Source of the DNA: Chara braunii
Taxonomy: Eukaryota; Streptophyta; Charophyceae; Charales; Characeae
Reading direction: 5' to 3'
DNA: 27,187 bases
Assembly: GCA_003427395.1 (NCBI GenBank)
Contig: BFEA01000118.1
Span: 261,678-288,864 of the forward strand
Part shown: piece after piece, positions 16,501-24,176 of the stretch
How the letters are laid out: each line of letters opens with the position of its first letter
Numbering within the stretch: the stretch's first letter is position 1
The notes under the pieces: model-generated
Databases searched by the model: none
Told to the model about the DNA's origin: nothing
What the model saw: the letters and a program-made list of their open reading frames with translations, nothing else
Translations under genes and position numbers: made by a program

Positions 16501-18276
16501 TTACTTTCTTTTATTTAGTGGGACCGCGCCCCTGCATGAGCGATGGGTTTCTCGTACTGCGTATTTGTATGAGGCGAGCTAATAATATGACCTTGACCGG
16601 GGTTCCACTACCGTCCAGCCGGCAGTTCAACGCAACCTCATCGAGTATTTGACCAGAAACGTAGGTTGTGTGCAGTTTAGGTTGTGTGCAGTCCATGATG
16701 ATGAGAGTATTTGACCAGGAAGATAAGTTGTATATACGTCGTGATGAAGGTGCGTGGTGCTGGGACGAAGACGGTAGCGGCGGTGTGTGGTTTGCTGTTA
16801 GCCCAATTAATTGTGAACCGTGTGATGAAGCCCAATTGATTGTAAGCCGTCCGGATCAATAACATATCTGGTTTTTTTTTTTTTTTTGGGTTAACTTCCG
16901 ATTTCTTTCGTTATCATTTATTATTATTATTTTTGTTATTTAGAGTAATTCTCGTTCCTAACGATGATTATACTCTAGCTAGCTTTGGTTGCTTATAACT
17001 GTTTCTTCAGCTCTGCAGTCTTCCCCCGAATACAGCGCACGGTCATTATAGCCGAATTTGGTCCATCGTTCAGTCTAAATTCATCTAAATGACCGTACGT
17101 TGTATTCGGGGGAAGACTGTAGTATAGTCATTGAAGTAAATGAATCCACAGATCCACCCAAAAAAAAAAAAAAAAAAAGTCGTAGCCCAACCTGGATCAT
17201 AAAGCTCGTGGCAAAAATGAAATTAAAATACCAGTCTGGGTATCTGCTTGCGTTTGAGAATTTCTTTTTTCTTTTTAAACGACTTGTTCCACCCGTCATA
17301 CCTGATGATGAACTAAGGCGCTCTTCCTATCGCTTGATATTCCTGATGATAAACTACGGCGCCCGTTATCGCTTGATTTGCTGTCTCTGCAGCTCTGGAC
17401 AACAATTACGAGGAAGCAGCGAATAGGATTATAGAGCTCGTGGCATACTCGTCTTGGCAAGATCGGAGAGTTATGGTAAGCACAGCGCAGGGAATGGGTC
17501 GGGATGTCGTCAAAGAGGTGAGGAGGAAGACAAAGGGCGATTTCCAGAAAGGTTTGATGGCGCTACTTCTGCCTGCCCCTGTCCGGGATGCGGACTGGAT
17601 TCGTGATGCCATCACCGGGATCATGAAGAAGAAAAATGTTGCGAGAGAGATCCTGTGCACACGCACGCCGACCCAATTGCGCGCCATTTCCGAGTCCTAC
17701 TCGCTGAAATATGGCAAGGATATGATTGCAGATGTGCTGGGCACTTTTGGCGGGAAAGAACGCAAGTTGTACGAGCGATTGTTGACCGTTGACCGATTGG
17801 AAGGTAACTACGTGGATCGGGATCACGCTCGCTCGATTGCTCAGTCGCTGTACGCTGCTGGGCCGGCGAAATGGGGTACCGACGAAGGTCCCTACATGGA
17901 CCTGATGGCTACGGAGGGTACGGAGACTGTGAGAGCGGTGTTCCGCGAGTACGAGACTTTGTACGGACAAAGTCTGTTCACGGTGATGGATAAGGAGTTT
18001 CGAGGGGGTCTGGAGAAGGATCTGCTAACCCTGGGAAAGTTCGTCGTGGAGCCTGCGAAGGCTTTCGCCGACATGATTCATAAGGGGTGTAAAGGTCTCG
18101 GGACTGACGAAGAGCAGTTGATTAGAGCTATAATTGCTCGGAAGGACATCGATTTGCGCGAGATCAAGGACGTGTATGAGGCCCAACATGGATCGCTGAT
18201 CGATACCGTGCGATCAGAAACCAGCGGGGATTTCCGCAATCTTCTTCTGGCGGTAATTGACAGTGTGGCTTATTAA
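13491..18276 (+). CDS. Annexin, plant type, two exons (13491-13569 joined to 17393-18276)
   Basis: The product is a predicted cytosolic calcium-dependent phospholipid-binding protein of 320 residues, within the usual plant annexin range of about 315-320. Joining the exons restores a phase-1 codon (G|CT, Ala27). Residues 12-26 (PFDAQAAASSLVRAAD) match the plant annexin N-terminus. Repeat I covers about 12-85, repeat II about 90-165 with the hallmark CTRTPTQL at 115-122, repeat III about 170-245 and repeat IV about 248-318. Canonical calcium-loop motifs are WGTDE (187-191) in III and GLGTDE (261-266) in IV, the latter with E302 in RSETSGDF as the likely acidic partner. Repeat I has ALDNNYEE in place of GTDE and repeat II has none. 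Plant annexins usually keep the sites in I and IV, so I lost and III kept is unusual. The ATG has a good context (G at +4). No other gene neighbours it. Confidence 0.93.
13826..13953. repeat. Hairpin MITE-like element in intron 1
   Basis: GAGCATACTCACACTAAGA on the left is matched inversely by TTCTAGTGTGAATATGCCCC on the right, about 128 bp apart. Mismatches are few at the ends and the interior is unpaired. No target duplication is evident. Confidence 0.55.
13958..14281. repeat. Minisatellite, period about 84 bp
   Basis: The core GCCGAAAAGTGTGGCTGTGT starts at 13970, 14079, 14162 and 14247, with a shortened 25-bp duplicate core at 14054. Spacings are 84, 83 and 85 bp around the duplicate. 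Frames through it give Cys-rich repeats (AEKCGCVQRIF), but it lies inside the intron and is not a gene. Confidence 0.9.
14340..14372 (+). other. tRNA-like B-box sequence, possible SINE remnant
   Basis: CCTGGTTCGAATCCCC matches the RNA polymerase III B-box consensus (GGTTCGANTCC). No convincing A-box or cloverleaf precedes it, so it is probably a decayed tRNA-derived retroposon rather than a tRNA gene. Confidence 0.4.
14512..14568 (+). repeat. Short dispersed repeat, copy 1
   Basis: GAGGTCCCACCAGCGAA followed by CCTGAATCTGGACGTGTT recurs at 16320-16371 with substitutions. Both copies lie in the annexin intron. Confidence 0.6.
14789..14904. repeat. Tandem repeat, two 58-bp units
   Basis: TTGCTCGTTGGGCTGAATCT begins at 14791 and its near copy at 14849. 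The units share CCGCCGAAAGCTGTGAGCTG and TGGGTTAGCTGATCGG and differ at about two positions. Confidence 0.9.
15087..15161 (-). pseudogene. U6 snRNA retropseudogene, 5'-truncated
   Basis: On the minus strand this reads GATTAGCATGATCCCTGCGC, AAGGATGACACGCATAAATC and GAGAAATGATCCAAATT in order. It is the 3' two thirds of U6 snRNA with several substitutions. The 5' stem-loop is absent and the terminal T run expected of a true polymerase III gene is replaced by AAACAAGGAAAAAAA, suggesting retroposition with an A-rich tail. Confidence 0.85.
15172..15305. repeat. C-rich short tandem duplication
   Basis: CAGCACTCGCACACCAAACA and CAGCACTCACACACCAAACA, each followed by CCCCCTCTGC, form two diverged units, with C runs between. 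No gene is seen. Confidence 0.65.
15353..15654. mobile_element. Tandem complex of 110-bp MITE copies
   Basis: The central copy, 15490-15599 (110 bp), has terminal inverted repeats CTGCCGTCTTCACCCGAATA and TATTCGGGTGAAGACGGTAG extending through GGTCATTATAGC. A left copy (15375-15459) lacks its right end. Both are preceded by the same CCAACTATGATTTGTTGGCA, so flank and element were duplicated together with a period of about 115 bp. A right fragment (15605-15654) holds only a right terminus. No coding capacity. Confidence 0.8.
15672..15732 (-). repeat. tRNA-derived SINE head, minus strand
   Basis: The minus strand reads GGCCTGGTTCAGTGGTTAGG then CAGGCGAGTGGGACTCA. It closely parallels GGCCTAGCTCAGTTGGTTAG and CATGCAAGTGGCATTCA at 25111. 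The A-box is good and the B-box (GGCGCTCAATC) is degenerate. It is probably a truncated copy of the same SINE family. Confidence 0.55.
15733..16312. other. Intronic sequence with a possible second U6 fragment
   Basis: CATGCTAATCTTCTCTG at 15923-15939 is an exact 17-base match to the complement of the U6 core. Sequence on either side matches poorly, so it may be a very old fragment or chance. Nothing else is recognised. Confidence 0.35.
16313..16500. repeat. Short dispersed repeat copy 2 and a two-unit tandem repeat
   Basis: 16320-16371 is the partner of 14512-14568. It is followed by two units sharing CGTTACTTTACGTCGCCG and TATGTCCAGATTCATTTGTA (about 16386-16436 and 16441-16493), the second with a 4-5 base insertion. 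Confidence 0.75.
17013..17122. mobile_element. 110-bp MITE copy in annexin intron
   Basis: It has terminal inverted repeats CTGCAGTCTTCCCCCGAATA and TATTCGGGGGAAGACTGTAG, and an interior with GGTCATTATAGCCGAATTTGG. It is exactly 110 bp, the same as 15490-15599, with the CCCCC subtype end shared with 24066-24176. An A run follows at 17160-17178. Confidence 0.8.
17301..17379. repeat. Two-unit tandem repeat before the exon 2 acceptor
   Basis: CCTGATGATGAACTAAGGCG and CCTGATGATAAACTACGGCG begin about 40 bp apart, each followed by TATCGCTTGAT. The second unit lies 13-50 bases upstream of the acceptor and may contain the branch site. Confidence 0.75.
17393..18276 (+). CDS. Annexin exon 2
   Basis: It opens after the acceptor GCTGTCTCTGCAG and runs 884 bases to TAA at 18274-18276. 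It carries most of repeat I and all of repeats II-IV. A frame starting at the GTG at 17440 would miss 15 residues encoded by this exon plus the N-terminus, so that start should not be used. Confidence 0.93.
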
Positions 18277-18420
18277 ACGTGCGACGGACGTTCACACGAG
18301 GATTGGTAAACATTTGAGGATGATCAGAAAGAGCGCGGGGTTCAAAAAAAAAAAAAAAAAAGAGAGTGCGGGGATTGTGAAAGGTACTGTATATTTTTCG
18401 TTTTTGGGATATTCCCGGAG
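18277..18420. other. Immediate 3' flank of annexin
   Basis: It contains an A run (18345-18361) and no clear AATAAA signal near the stop. The 3' end of the transcript cannot be placed. Confidence 0.4.
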
Positions 18421-19205
18421 GATGGTCACGTGAAGCGCCGGAAGACGCAGGACGACTGGAAACGAGCAGTGGTAGGAACTTGTCAATATTTTTGCTAACG
18501 GTCACGAGGTGCCACTTGTAGTGCTGATAAATGCGAAATGATCGGAAATCTCACGTGGCGTATGTTGTTCTTTTTCGTTGTGCGTGTGTGGACACATTTG
18601 AGATAATTTGTAAGGCGTCATGTGGAGCACTGATAGGTTCATCACGATCGGAAACGAGTGGCTGGAACAGGTTAGTGTTAGGGGAAACGTTTGGGTTGAA
18701 CTCCCGAGATGTGCGATCTGTCTGCGAGTGGTGGCTGTCGGTGTGATGGACAACGTGGCGGGAGAGTTTTATACGCGTGCAAGATGGCACGTGGATTGTT
18801 AGCAGACGCAGTGCGGTCAGTGAAGAGCGGGAGATGCCACGTGGATTGTTTGCTGATGAGTGCGATTAGAAAAGAGCGGGAGAGCGTGATGTCAATTTGT
18901 ACATTTGCGACGTTCGCGAGGTGCCACGTGGAGCGCTGATAGACGCGGAATTATCGGAAAGGGCCACGTGGCTATATTTTTTCCTTTTTTAATGCGTACC
19001 CAAGGTGTCAGGTTCAGCTCTGATGATAGCTTCAGCACGAACGGAAACGAGTGGTTTCGAACTCCCGCGATCTCTGTCCGAACGGCAGCCAGTCGCTGTA
19101 ATTGACAACGTGGCCGGAGTTTTATACGCTTACAAGATGCCACGTGGATTGTTAGCAGACGCAGTCCTCTCAGAGACGAGCGGGAATTTGTTCGCGGTGG
19201 AAGGG
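18421..19205 (+). pseudogene. Array of decayed partial copies of the annexin 3' coding end
   Basis: About eight segments resemble the exon piece encoding HGSLIDTVRSETSG (about 18190-18228). They are at 18421-18472, 18505-18558, 18611-18662, 18779-18831, 18832-18880, 18918-18970, 19002-19053 and 19134-19184. The last reads PRGLLADAVLSETSG and the third CGALIGSSRSETSG. Two also retain the terminal segment: GTAATTGACAACGTGGC (19098-19114) and GTGATGGACAACGTGGC (18743-18759), against GTAATTGACAGTGTGGC in the gene (18253-18269). 18743-18806 and 19098-19160 are about 85-90 percent alike, so part of the array was itself duplicated. No long frame survives. Confidence 0.65.
18427..19146. promoter_or_regulatory. 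Cluster of seven CACGTG (G-box) hexamers
   Basis: CACGTG occurs at 18427, 18552, 18788, 18838, 18925, 18965 and 19141. The hexamer is the known G-box core bound by plant bZIP and bHLH factors. All but one sit at the same place or at the end of a decayed annexin unit, so the cluster is probably a by-product of the repeat. Regulatory function is unproven. Confidence 0.4.
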
Positions 19206-20118
19206 AGGTGATGGAGGACGCAGAGAAAGATGGGTGTGATGGTTGGTGAGCTTCAGTCAGTGGGTGTCGCATGAACGCCGGGTAGCGGGCCCGTGGAAGT
19301 GGCACTGGCTTCGTGGGTTGAGCAGCAGCGCCTGACGGCCAGTGTGGCTTCAGAGGTCTGCTTGGTCAGCGGAGGAGTGGAGGAGAGAGTCCCTATTGTG
19401 ACTTTCAACTATAGTAATTTGTTTGAGTGTCAGCAAACTGTTGATCCTGATCGAAGACGAAAGATACCAAGATACAATTCGAATGCTATCAATGCTTGTG
19501 CTGAATTAGTTAAGCAAGATCACGAACGAAACGAACCGTTGCTGTCAATCACAGAGTGGAAAGTGCGGCGGTCGATCAATTAGGGTCGATTGTTGATGAG
19601 GAGGGTGAGGGTGGGGTGCTTAATCGAAGGACGATTATAGTTAGCATGCAGACAGGCGGTTGTATTGACACGGAGGGAGTTACATAATAATGTACAAATA
19701 AGTGTATGGTGATTGTGAAGCGTATGATGACGCGATGGTGCGTTCCGGCGATTACTGGATTGAAGCGACAGTGTGACCTCCTTGAATGAGAAGGAATGCT
19801 TTGACTGTGGGCCTCGATCCACTGCGAAGTGATCATTTTAATACATTCATAATGGTGAAGTAACAATGTATCTGGTTCTTTTAAACGTCAGATTCAGGTA
19901 GCATTTTTTAACGTCGTTTGAGGTAGCATGTAATAGTATGTTGAGTAGAGGATGATATCTTTTGCTGAAGCGTTTGTTCCTTTTCGACCCTGCCTTCTCG
20001 ACGGGAGCTCGATCTGGAAGTAAATTGATGAGGAAGTATGGCAGAGCAGGTCGCGAAGAGGAAAAAGAGGTGGGAGATGGCGGGAAGACCAAAAATTGTC
20101 GACCCTTTGACTGTGTAC
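19206..20118. other. Gene-poor stretch
   Basis: A 96-codon + frame (19293-19583) and smaller minus-strand frames show no recognisable family. Nothing else is supported. Confidence 0.4.
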
Positions 20119-20119
20119 T

Positions 20120-20205
20120 GCCGGCGGTTGAGTCGATGGTCATTGTATAGGGGGTGGGTGATGCCGGCGGCTAAATCGATGGTCATTGTATAGGGGGCGG
20201 GTGTA
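20120..20205. repeat. Two-unit 43-bp tandem repeat
   Basis: GCCGGCGG starts at 20120 and 20163, each followed by TCGATGGTCATTGTATAGGG and a G-rich end. Confidence 0.85.
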
Positions 20206-20458
20206 AGGCGACCTGCGGGGGAACAGCAGACTTGAGTCTTATCTTTGTTGCGTTCGAAGTAGTGGGTGTCTATGATCGAGTAGTGTGCAGTATTATAGCT
20301 TCTAGTGTACAGACTGTGAGATCAAAGGTTACACTAGAAATGCAGCTGGTGAGTTCGATATCCAGTGGAAAAAAATGTTTGGTTTTACGCCTTCGAATAA
20401 ATAAAGTAAATGTAGAAATTGTCGGCATGTGTTTTTGTTGGGGGAGTTCTTACCTCTC
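20206..20458. other. Gene-poor stretch with a small hairpin
   Basis: TTCTAGTGTA and its complement TACACTAGAA flank about 20 bases (20308-20342). No gene is recognised. Confidence 0.4.
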
Positions 20459-20560
20459 AAGGCATCCACCGAATTGAGCGTTCGGTTATCATTGCTGTGT
20501 GTTTGGGGCAGTTATTTTGGTCTACATACAGCGAAAATAATCGGTCGTTCTGGTCTTTTC
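20459..20560. mobile_element. Diverged copy of the 110-bp MITE
   Basis: CACCGAATTGAGCGTTCGGT, TATCATTGCTG and, on the right, ACAGCGAAAATAATCGGTCG follow the same order as the intact copies (ACCCGAATAGAACGCCCGGT ... GCAGCGATAATGACCGGGCG). Outer ends are poorly preserved. Confidence 0.55.
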
Positions 20561-20862
20561 TTGCCAGGGGAGGGGATTAACGTCGGGGTTGCATTGGGCT
20601 CGGGGTCGGGATGCTGGGGTTTCGAGTTTTGATGCATTGGGCTCTTAGTCGGGGTCTGAGACGGAGCGAGTGTGTTCTGGTTTTCGCGCCGGAATATTGA
20701 AACACACTCATGACGCACTATGGAGGACATATTCGCTCTCTCGTTTGGGCTTTTTGGGCATGAATCTCGCTTCAATGGCGGGCTTGTTTCGCATGAATCT
20801 CGCTTCAATTGCGAACAGATTCGTTTGCGAACTGGTATGAGAGTTCCTGACTAATACACCGT

Positions 20863-20892
20863 TCTTATACACATCTAGATGTGTATAAGAGA
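20863..20892. other. Partial Nextera mate-pair junction adapter (sequencing artefact)
   Basis: TCTTATACACATCT joined to AGATGTGTATAAGAGA is the transposase mosaic end back to back with its complement, trimmed at both sides. It is not genomic sequence. Confidence 0.95.
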
Positions 20893-21035
20893 CCACTATG
20901 GAGGACATATTCGCTCTCTCGTTTGGGCTTTTTGGGCATGAATCTCGCTTCAATGGCGGGCTTGTTTCGCATGAATCTCGCTTCAATTGCGAACAGATTC
21001 GTTTGCGAACTGGTATGAGAGTTCCTGACTAATAC

Positions 21036-21073
21036 CTGTCTCTTATACACATCTAGATGTGTATAAGAGACAG
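21036..21073. other. Complete 38-bp Nextera mate-pair junction adapter (sequencing artefact)
   Basis: CTGTCTCTTATACACATCT is followed directly by AGATGTGTATAAGAGACAG. This exact palindrome is the circularisation junction of Nextera mate-pair libraries. Its translation gives the telltale peptide YTHLDVYKRQ. Confidence 0.98.
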
Positions 21074-21227
21074 GTGACGCACTATGGAGGACATATTCGC
21101 TCTCTCGTTTGGGCTTTTTGGGCATGAATCTCGCTTCAATGGCGGGCTTGTTTCGCATGAATCTCGCTTCAATTGCGAACAGATTCGTTTGCGAACTGGT
21201 ATGAGAGTTCCTGACTAATACACCGTG

Positions 21228-21343
21228 GTTCCTGGCCATGTGAACGTGGGAAACGAAAAATCATATCGTAATTTTTTTTTGAATGGAAAATCTTGAATCT
21301 GTGCTAAATGGTGAATGCCCACCAAAAAGAGCAGAGTTCAACA

Positions 21344-21399
<56 letters not shown>

Positions 21400-22007
21400 A
21401 CACCCATGTTATATCTTCTTACCCCAAAAATGGAGGTTGTTTTTCCCACACATGCACTTGTGCAGGGCGACGTCTTTTTTTTTTTTTTCCCCCCCCCCAA
21501 AGAAGAGTTGGAAGATACATATTCATATAGCTAAGAACCAGGCCTGGCGTCCCTTACATCATTTGCTGCGGCCGAAGGGGCGGAGGGAGGCACGTCTGGC
21601 TAAACCTATCCCGAACCTATCCCAACCGCAATCCGAATCAACGATCACGAACAGATCCCAACTTGACTGAATACCCTAATTACCTCTAATTTATGCAATC
21701 GTCCTTGAAACAAACGATCGAACCAGTGAAACTATCAAAAATAAAGTGCAACCATGGATCTGTACGTCCAAACCCTAAACAAACGAAAAAGCTACTGAAA
21801 CTATCAAATAGGAACACGAACATTATGGCCGACCTTGAGTTCCAACCCTAATAGCAGCAGCTGCTAAAGATTGTGATCAAAGAGAGCAGTACTGACTTAC
21901 GAAGAATCTGTCACAGTACCAGATATGTGAAGGAATCCAAACGTCATGCCCGAAGTATGAGTATCATCCCAAGTGGACGATTCCAGTTGCAGATGGAGGA
22001 GCGATGT
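21228..22007. other. Gene-poor stretch with a 52-A homopolymer
   Basis: An A run spans 21345-21396 and a T/C run about 21475-21498. ACTATCAAA with similar flanks repeats near 21728 and 21799. No gene is supported. Confidence 0.5.
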
Positions 22008-22049
22008 TGCGGACCGGAGATGGAAGAAGACTTTGTGGCTTAAAGTCCA

Positions 22050-22390
22050 TTGTCTCTCCATTAACAGCAATTTCGTCGAAACCGACATATTTTATTTTGA
22101 ACGAAATTGAAACCTCATAAATTAGAGAGATTTAGGTAGAAAGTTCGAGGGTCCAGCGTCCTTAAAACGCTGGACCCCTTGGATGTATCTGGACTTCGCT
22201 GGAGTCCAGGGGGTACGGCCCCCTGGATGCATCTGGACTTAGTTTGCATCCAGGGGGTAGGGCGTTTTCAGAACGCCGTACCCCCTGGAGCTGAAAATAT
22301 CGACCTAAATCGGGATTATTTAGTTTCCAAATTTGTTCAAAAAGTAAAATATGTCCATTTTGACGAAATTGCTGTTCATTATCTCTCCCA
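22050..22390. mobile_element. Foldback (long-TIR) element
   Basis: The left arm (22050-22153) and right arm (22291-22390) are reverse complements over about 100 bp. Shared blocks include AACAGCAATTTCGTC, GACATATTTTA and GATTTAGGT. Weaker pairing may extend the arms to about 22008 and 22430. The centre is itself palindromic: GTCCAGCG/CGCTGGAC (22151-22175) and several CCCCCTGG/CCAGGGGG pairs. Long terminal repeats without a gene resemble non-autonomous Mutator-like or foldback elements. No target duplication was identified. Confidence 0.7.
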
Positions 22391-22430
22391 GAAGTTCATT
22401 TTTATGGATGCCCTGTACTCTTTCATCTCC

Positions 22431-23310
22431 CGCTCAATCATCCAAATCAAACTGCTGGCACTACCAACTTTGCAAATTGAATCATGCCCTGTCACTATAA
22501 CCCGCGGGCAAAGCCCTTGATCAGGTGATGATTCTGGAATAAACTTGAACGATGTGCAGACCCTGCCTAGTGGCCCGGCTCACATCTCTCACCATATCTC
22601 CCCTTCCTTTTAATCAAGGATTAACAACTCACGTTGGCCAAGATTGGTCTATGATCCGGGACCTCCCCTTGGATGACAAAGACAGAACTATTGCATTCGT
22701 GGACTTTCCGGGGCCTCCCTTTCGATGACGAAGACAGAACTGTGGCATGTAGTCCTTTGGAAAAAAGATGGTGGGGTGTCACGCGTCCTACTAGTGAGTG
22801 GGCTAGCTGGTAGGATGGGAAGAGAGCACATCAGCAGCAGAGATGGTGGCTCTGCTGCAATAAGTCTTGCTGGAGTAGGGACAAGGGGATTGATTGGGGG
22901 GTCTGCTGAAATCATGAAGATTGTTGTAGACATGTCTGAAGTTGTTCCAATATCTCTGAGTCAAAGCTGGGTCATGGCCCCGGTATCTTAACTTTCAAAA
23001 AGAAGCAAAATTCTTAGTAGCTTTCTAGCCTTATTTTCATGGAATGTTCTGATGAATTTTCTGAACGTGTCTGTTATGGGACGCTGGGCCCGGTTCCCAG
23101 TTGGTGCCTATTTGTGAGGAAATGGTTGTATTTGTGGGATGCTGGACCCGGTTTGCAGCAGGTATTGCTCCCCACCAATAGATGGAGCGTGTGTTTCAAA
23201 AAAAAGAAAGAAAAAAGATTGGTCTATGGCGGGTGCCTAGCAGTGGTGTCCTCGGTGCCAATGCGCGCTAGTGCCTCTCCTGCCCCACCACTCCCTTCGG
23301 CAAGTTCTGG
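22431..23310. other. Gene-poor stretch with small tandem duplications
   Basis: Two units of 52 bp begin at 22655 and 22707 (TCCGGGACCTCCCC / TCCGGGGCCTCCCT, each followed by GATGAC and AGACAGAACT). A looser repeat of GACGCTGGGCCCGGTT / GATGCTGGACCCGGTT lies at about 23081 and 23139. Frames across it show no family. Confidence 0.6.
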
Positions 23311-23420
23311 CTACCATCTTCACCCGAATAGAATGCCTGGTCATTATCGCTGCATCTGGACCCAACTTGAACCAAATTCAGCTATAATGACCGGGCGTTC
23401 TATTCCGGGGCTGTGAGTTC
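23311..23420. mobile_element. 110-bp MITE copy with degraded right end
   Basis: CTACCATCTTCACCCGAATA begins the element. GCTATAATGACCGGGCGTTC and TATTCCGGGG close it, after which the expected GAAGACGGTAG end is lost. Confidence 0.7.
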
Positions 23421-23590
23421 GCAGCTCCTGAGCAATGCCTGCCACCTGCACCTCGTGTGGATGACGCACCAGCACAGCAGACGTCCATGGCAAAAATTCA
23501 GGTGGGGGCCGAGTCCCACATGCACCGTTGAACTAGTTAACGCAATGGTGTGACATGGTTCTTGCGACTTAAGAACTCTAAAGAAAAGCC

Positions 23591-23715
23591 AAAATGAAGA
23601 ATGAACTGCTGCTGAACGCTTTTATCGCTGTTTTCCAAAACGAAAATGAAGAACCAAATCCTGCTCAAAGCTTTTGTCTGCATTTTCTGGAAAATGAAAT
23701 GAAGAAACACAACCC
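23591..23715. repeat. Tandem repeat of about 57 bp
   Basis: AAATGAAGAATGAACTGCTG, AAATGAAGAACCAAATCCTG and ATGAAGAAACACAACCCTCA start successive units that share CGCTTTTATCGCTGTTTTCC / AGCTTTTGTCTGCATTTTCT. The 139-codon + frame through it (23594-24013) is low-confidence and is not called. Confidence 0.65.
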
Positions 23716-24065
23716 TCACGGCTGTATACTATGCAAAGTCGGAGGCAGTCACTCACTAGAAAGTGACATGAAAGTGGACAGTACCCTGGCTTGGTGCATT
23801 GAGGACTGCACAGCCAACGACAGTGTGAACACTCTCTGTCAGAGTGTCCTCCCACGAGGAGGTAATGACGGCACAAGCATTGTTGAACCCATACCCCACC
23901 CCAACTCGGAAGGGGGAGTTGTATTAGGGTGGAGGGATTTTTCAGCACTTCTCTTGAACCCAAAAAACGAAACAAAGGTCTTTCCATTTCTGCTACCTAA
24001 AAACCACCACTAGATGTGCCGCTCCACATGCATCTCCAACGTCGTGCGGGGTCACATGCGTTGGA

Positions 24066-24176
24066 GTAGAGTCTTCCCCCGAATACAACGCACGGTTATT
24101 ATAGCTGAATTTGGGCTATCTTTCAGTCTAAATTCAGCTATAATGACCGTGCGATGTATTCGGGGGAAGACGGTAG
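24066..24176. mobile_element. 110-bp MITE copy, CCCCC subtype
   Basis: AGTCTTCCCCCGAATACAAC at the left is matched inversely by TATTCGGGGGAAGACGGTAG at the right. The interior has ATTATAGCTGAATTTGG and its inverse. It shares the subtype with 17013-17122 and is 111 bp long. Confidence 0.8.

Larger units (their letters stand above)
13570..17392 (+). other. Annexin intron 1, 3823 bp, repeat-filled
   Basis: The intron begins GTACGG and ends GCTGTCTCTGCAG. It contains, in order: a hairpin element, an 84-bp minisatellite, a tRNA B-box-like site, a 58-bp tandem repeat, a U6 pseudogene, a 110-bp MITE complex, a SINE head, short tandem repeats and a second MITE. Short frames inside it (for example 16668-16862) interrupt no annexin homology and are not exons. 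Confidence 0.85.
20711..21227. repeat. 150-bp segment present three times through adapter chimerism
   Basis: Copies at 20711-20862, 20893-21035 and 21074-21227 appear identical by eye, from CACTATGGAGGACATATTCG to GAGTTCCTGACTAATAC. They are separated by Nextera adapter junctions, so the true genome probably has one copy. Each copy holds an internal 19-base direct repeat (GCATGAATCTCGCTTCAAT). Repeated peptides read through this region are artefacts. Confidence 0.9.

Noticed and set aside
16668-16862. 64-codon frame as an extra annexin exon
   Set aside because: It has no annexin similarity, and adding it is unnecessary because exon 1 and exon 2 already give all four repeats in phase.
17440-18276. 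Annexin as a single-exon gene starting at a GTG
   Set aside because: The exon begins at 17393 after a clear acceptor and joins in phase with exon 1 at 13491-13569, giving a full-length annexin.
20708-21239. Repeat protein with peptides such as MKRDSCETSPPLKRDSC and YTHLDVYK on the minus strand
   Set aside because: It is a translation through Nextera junction adapters and artefactually repeated sequence.
22179-22520. 113-codon + frame MDVSGLRWSPGG...
   Set aside because: It lies within the palindromic centre and right arm of a foldback element.
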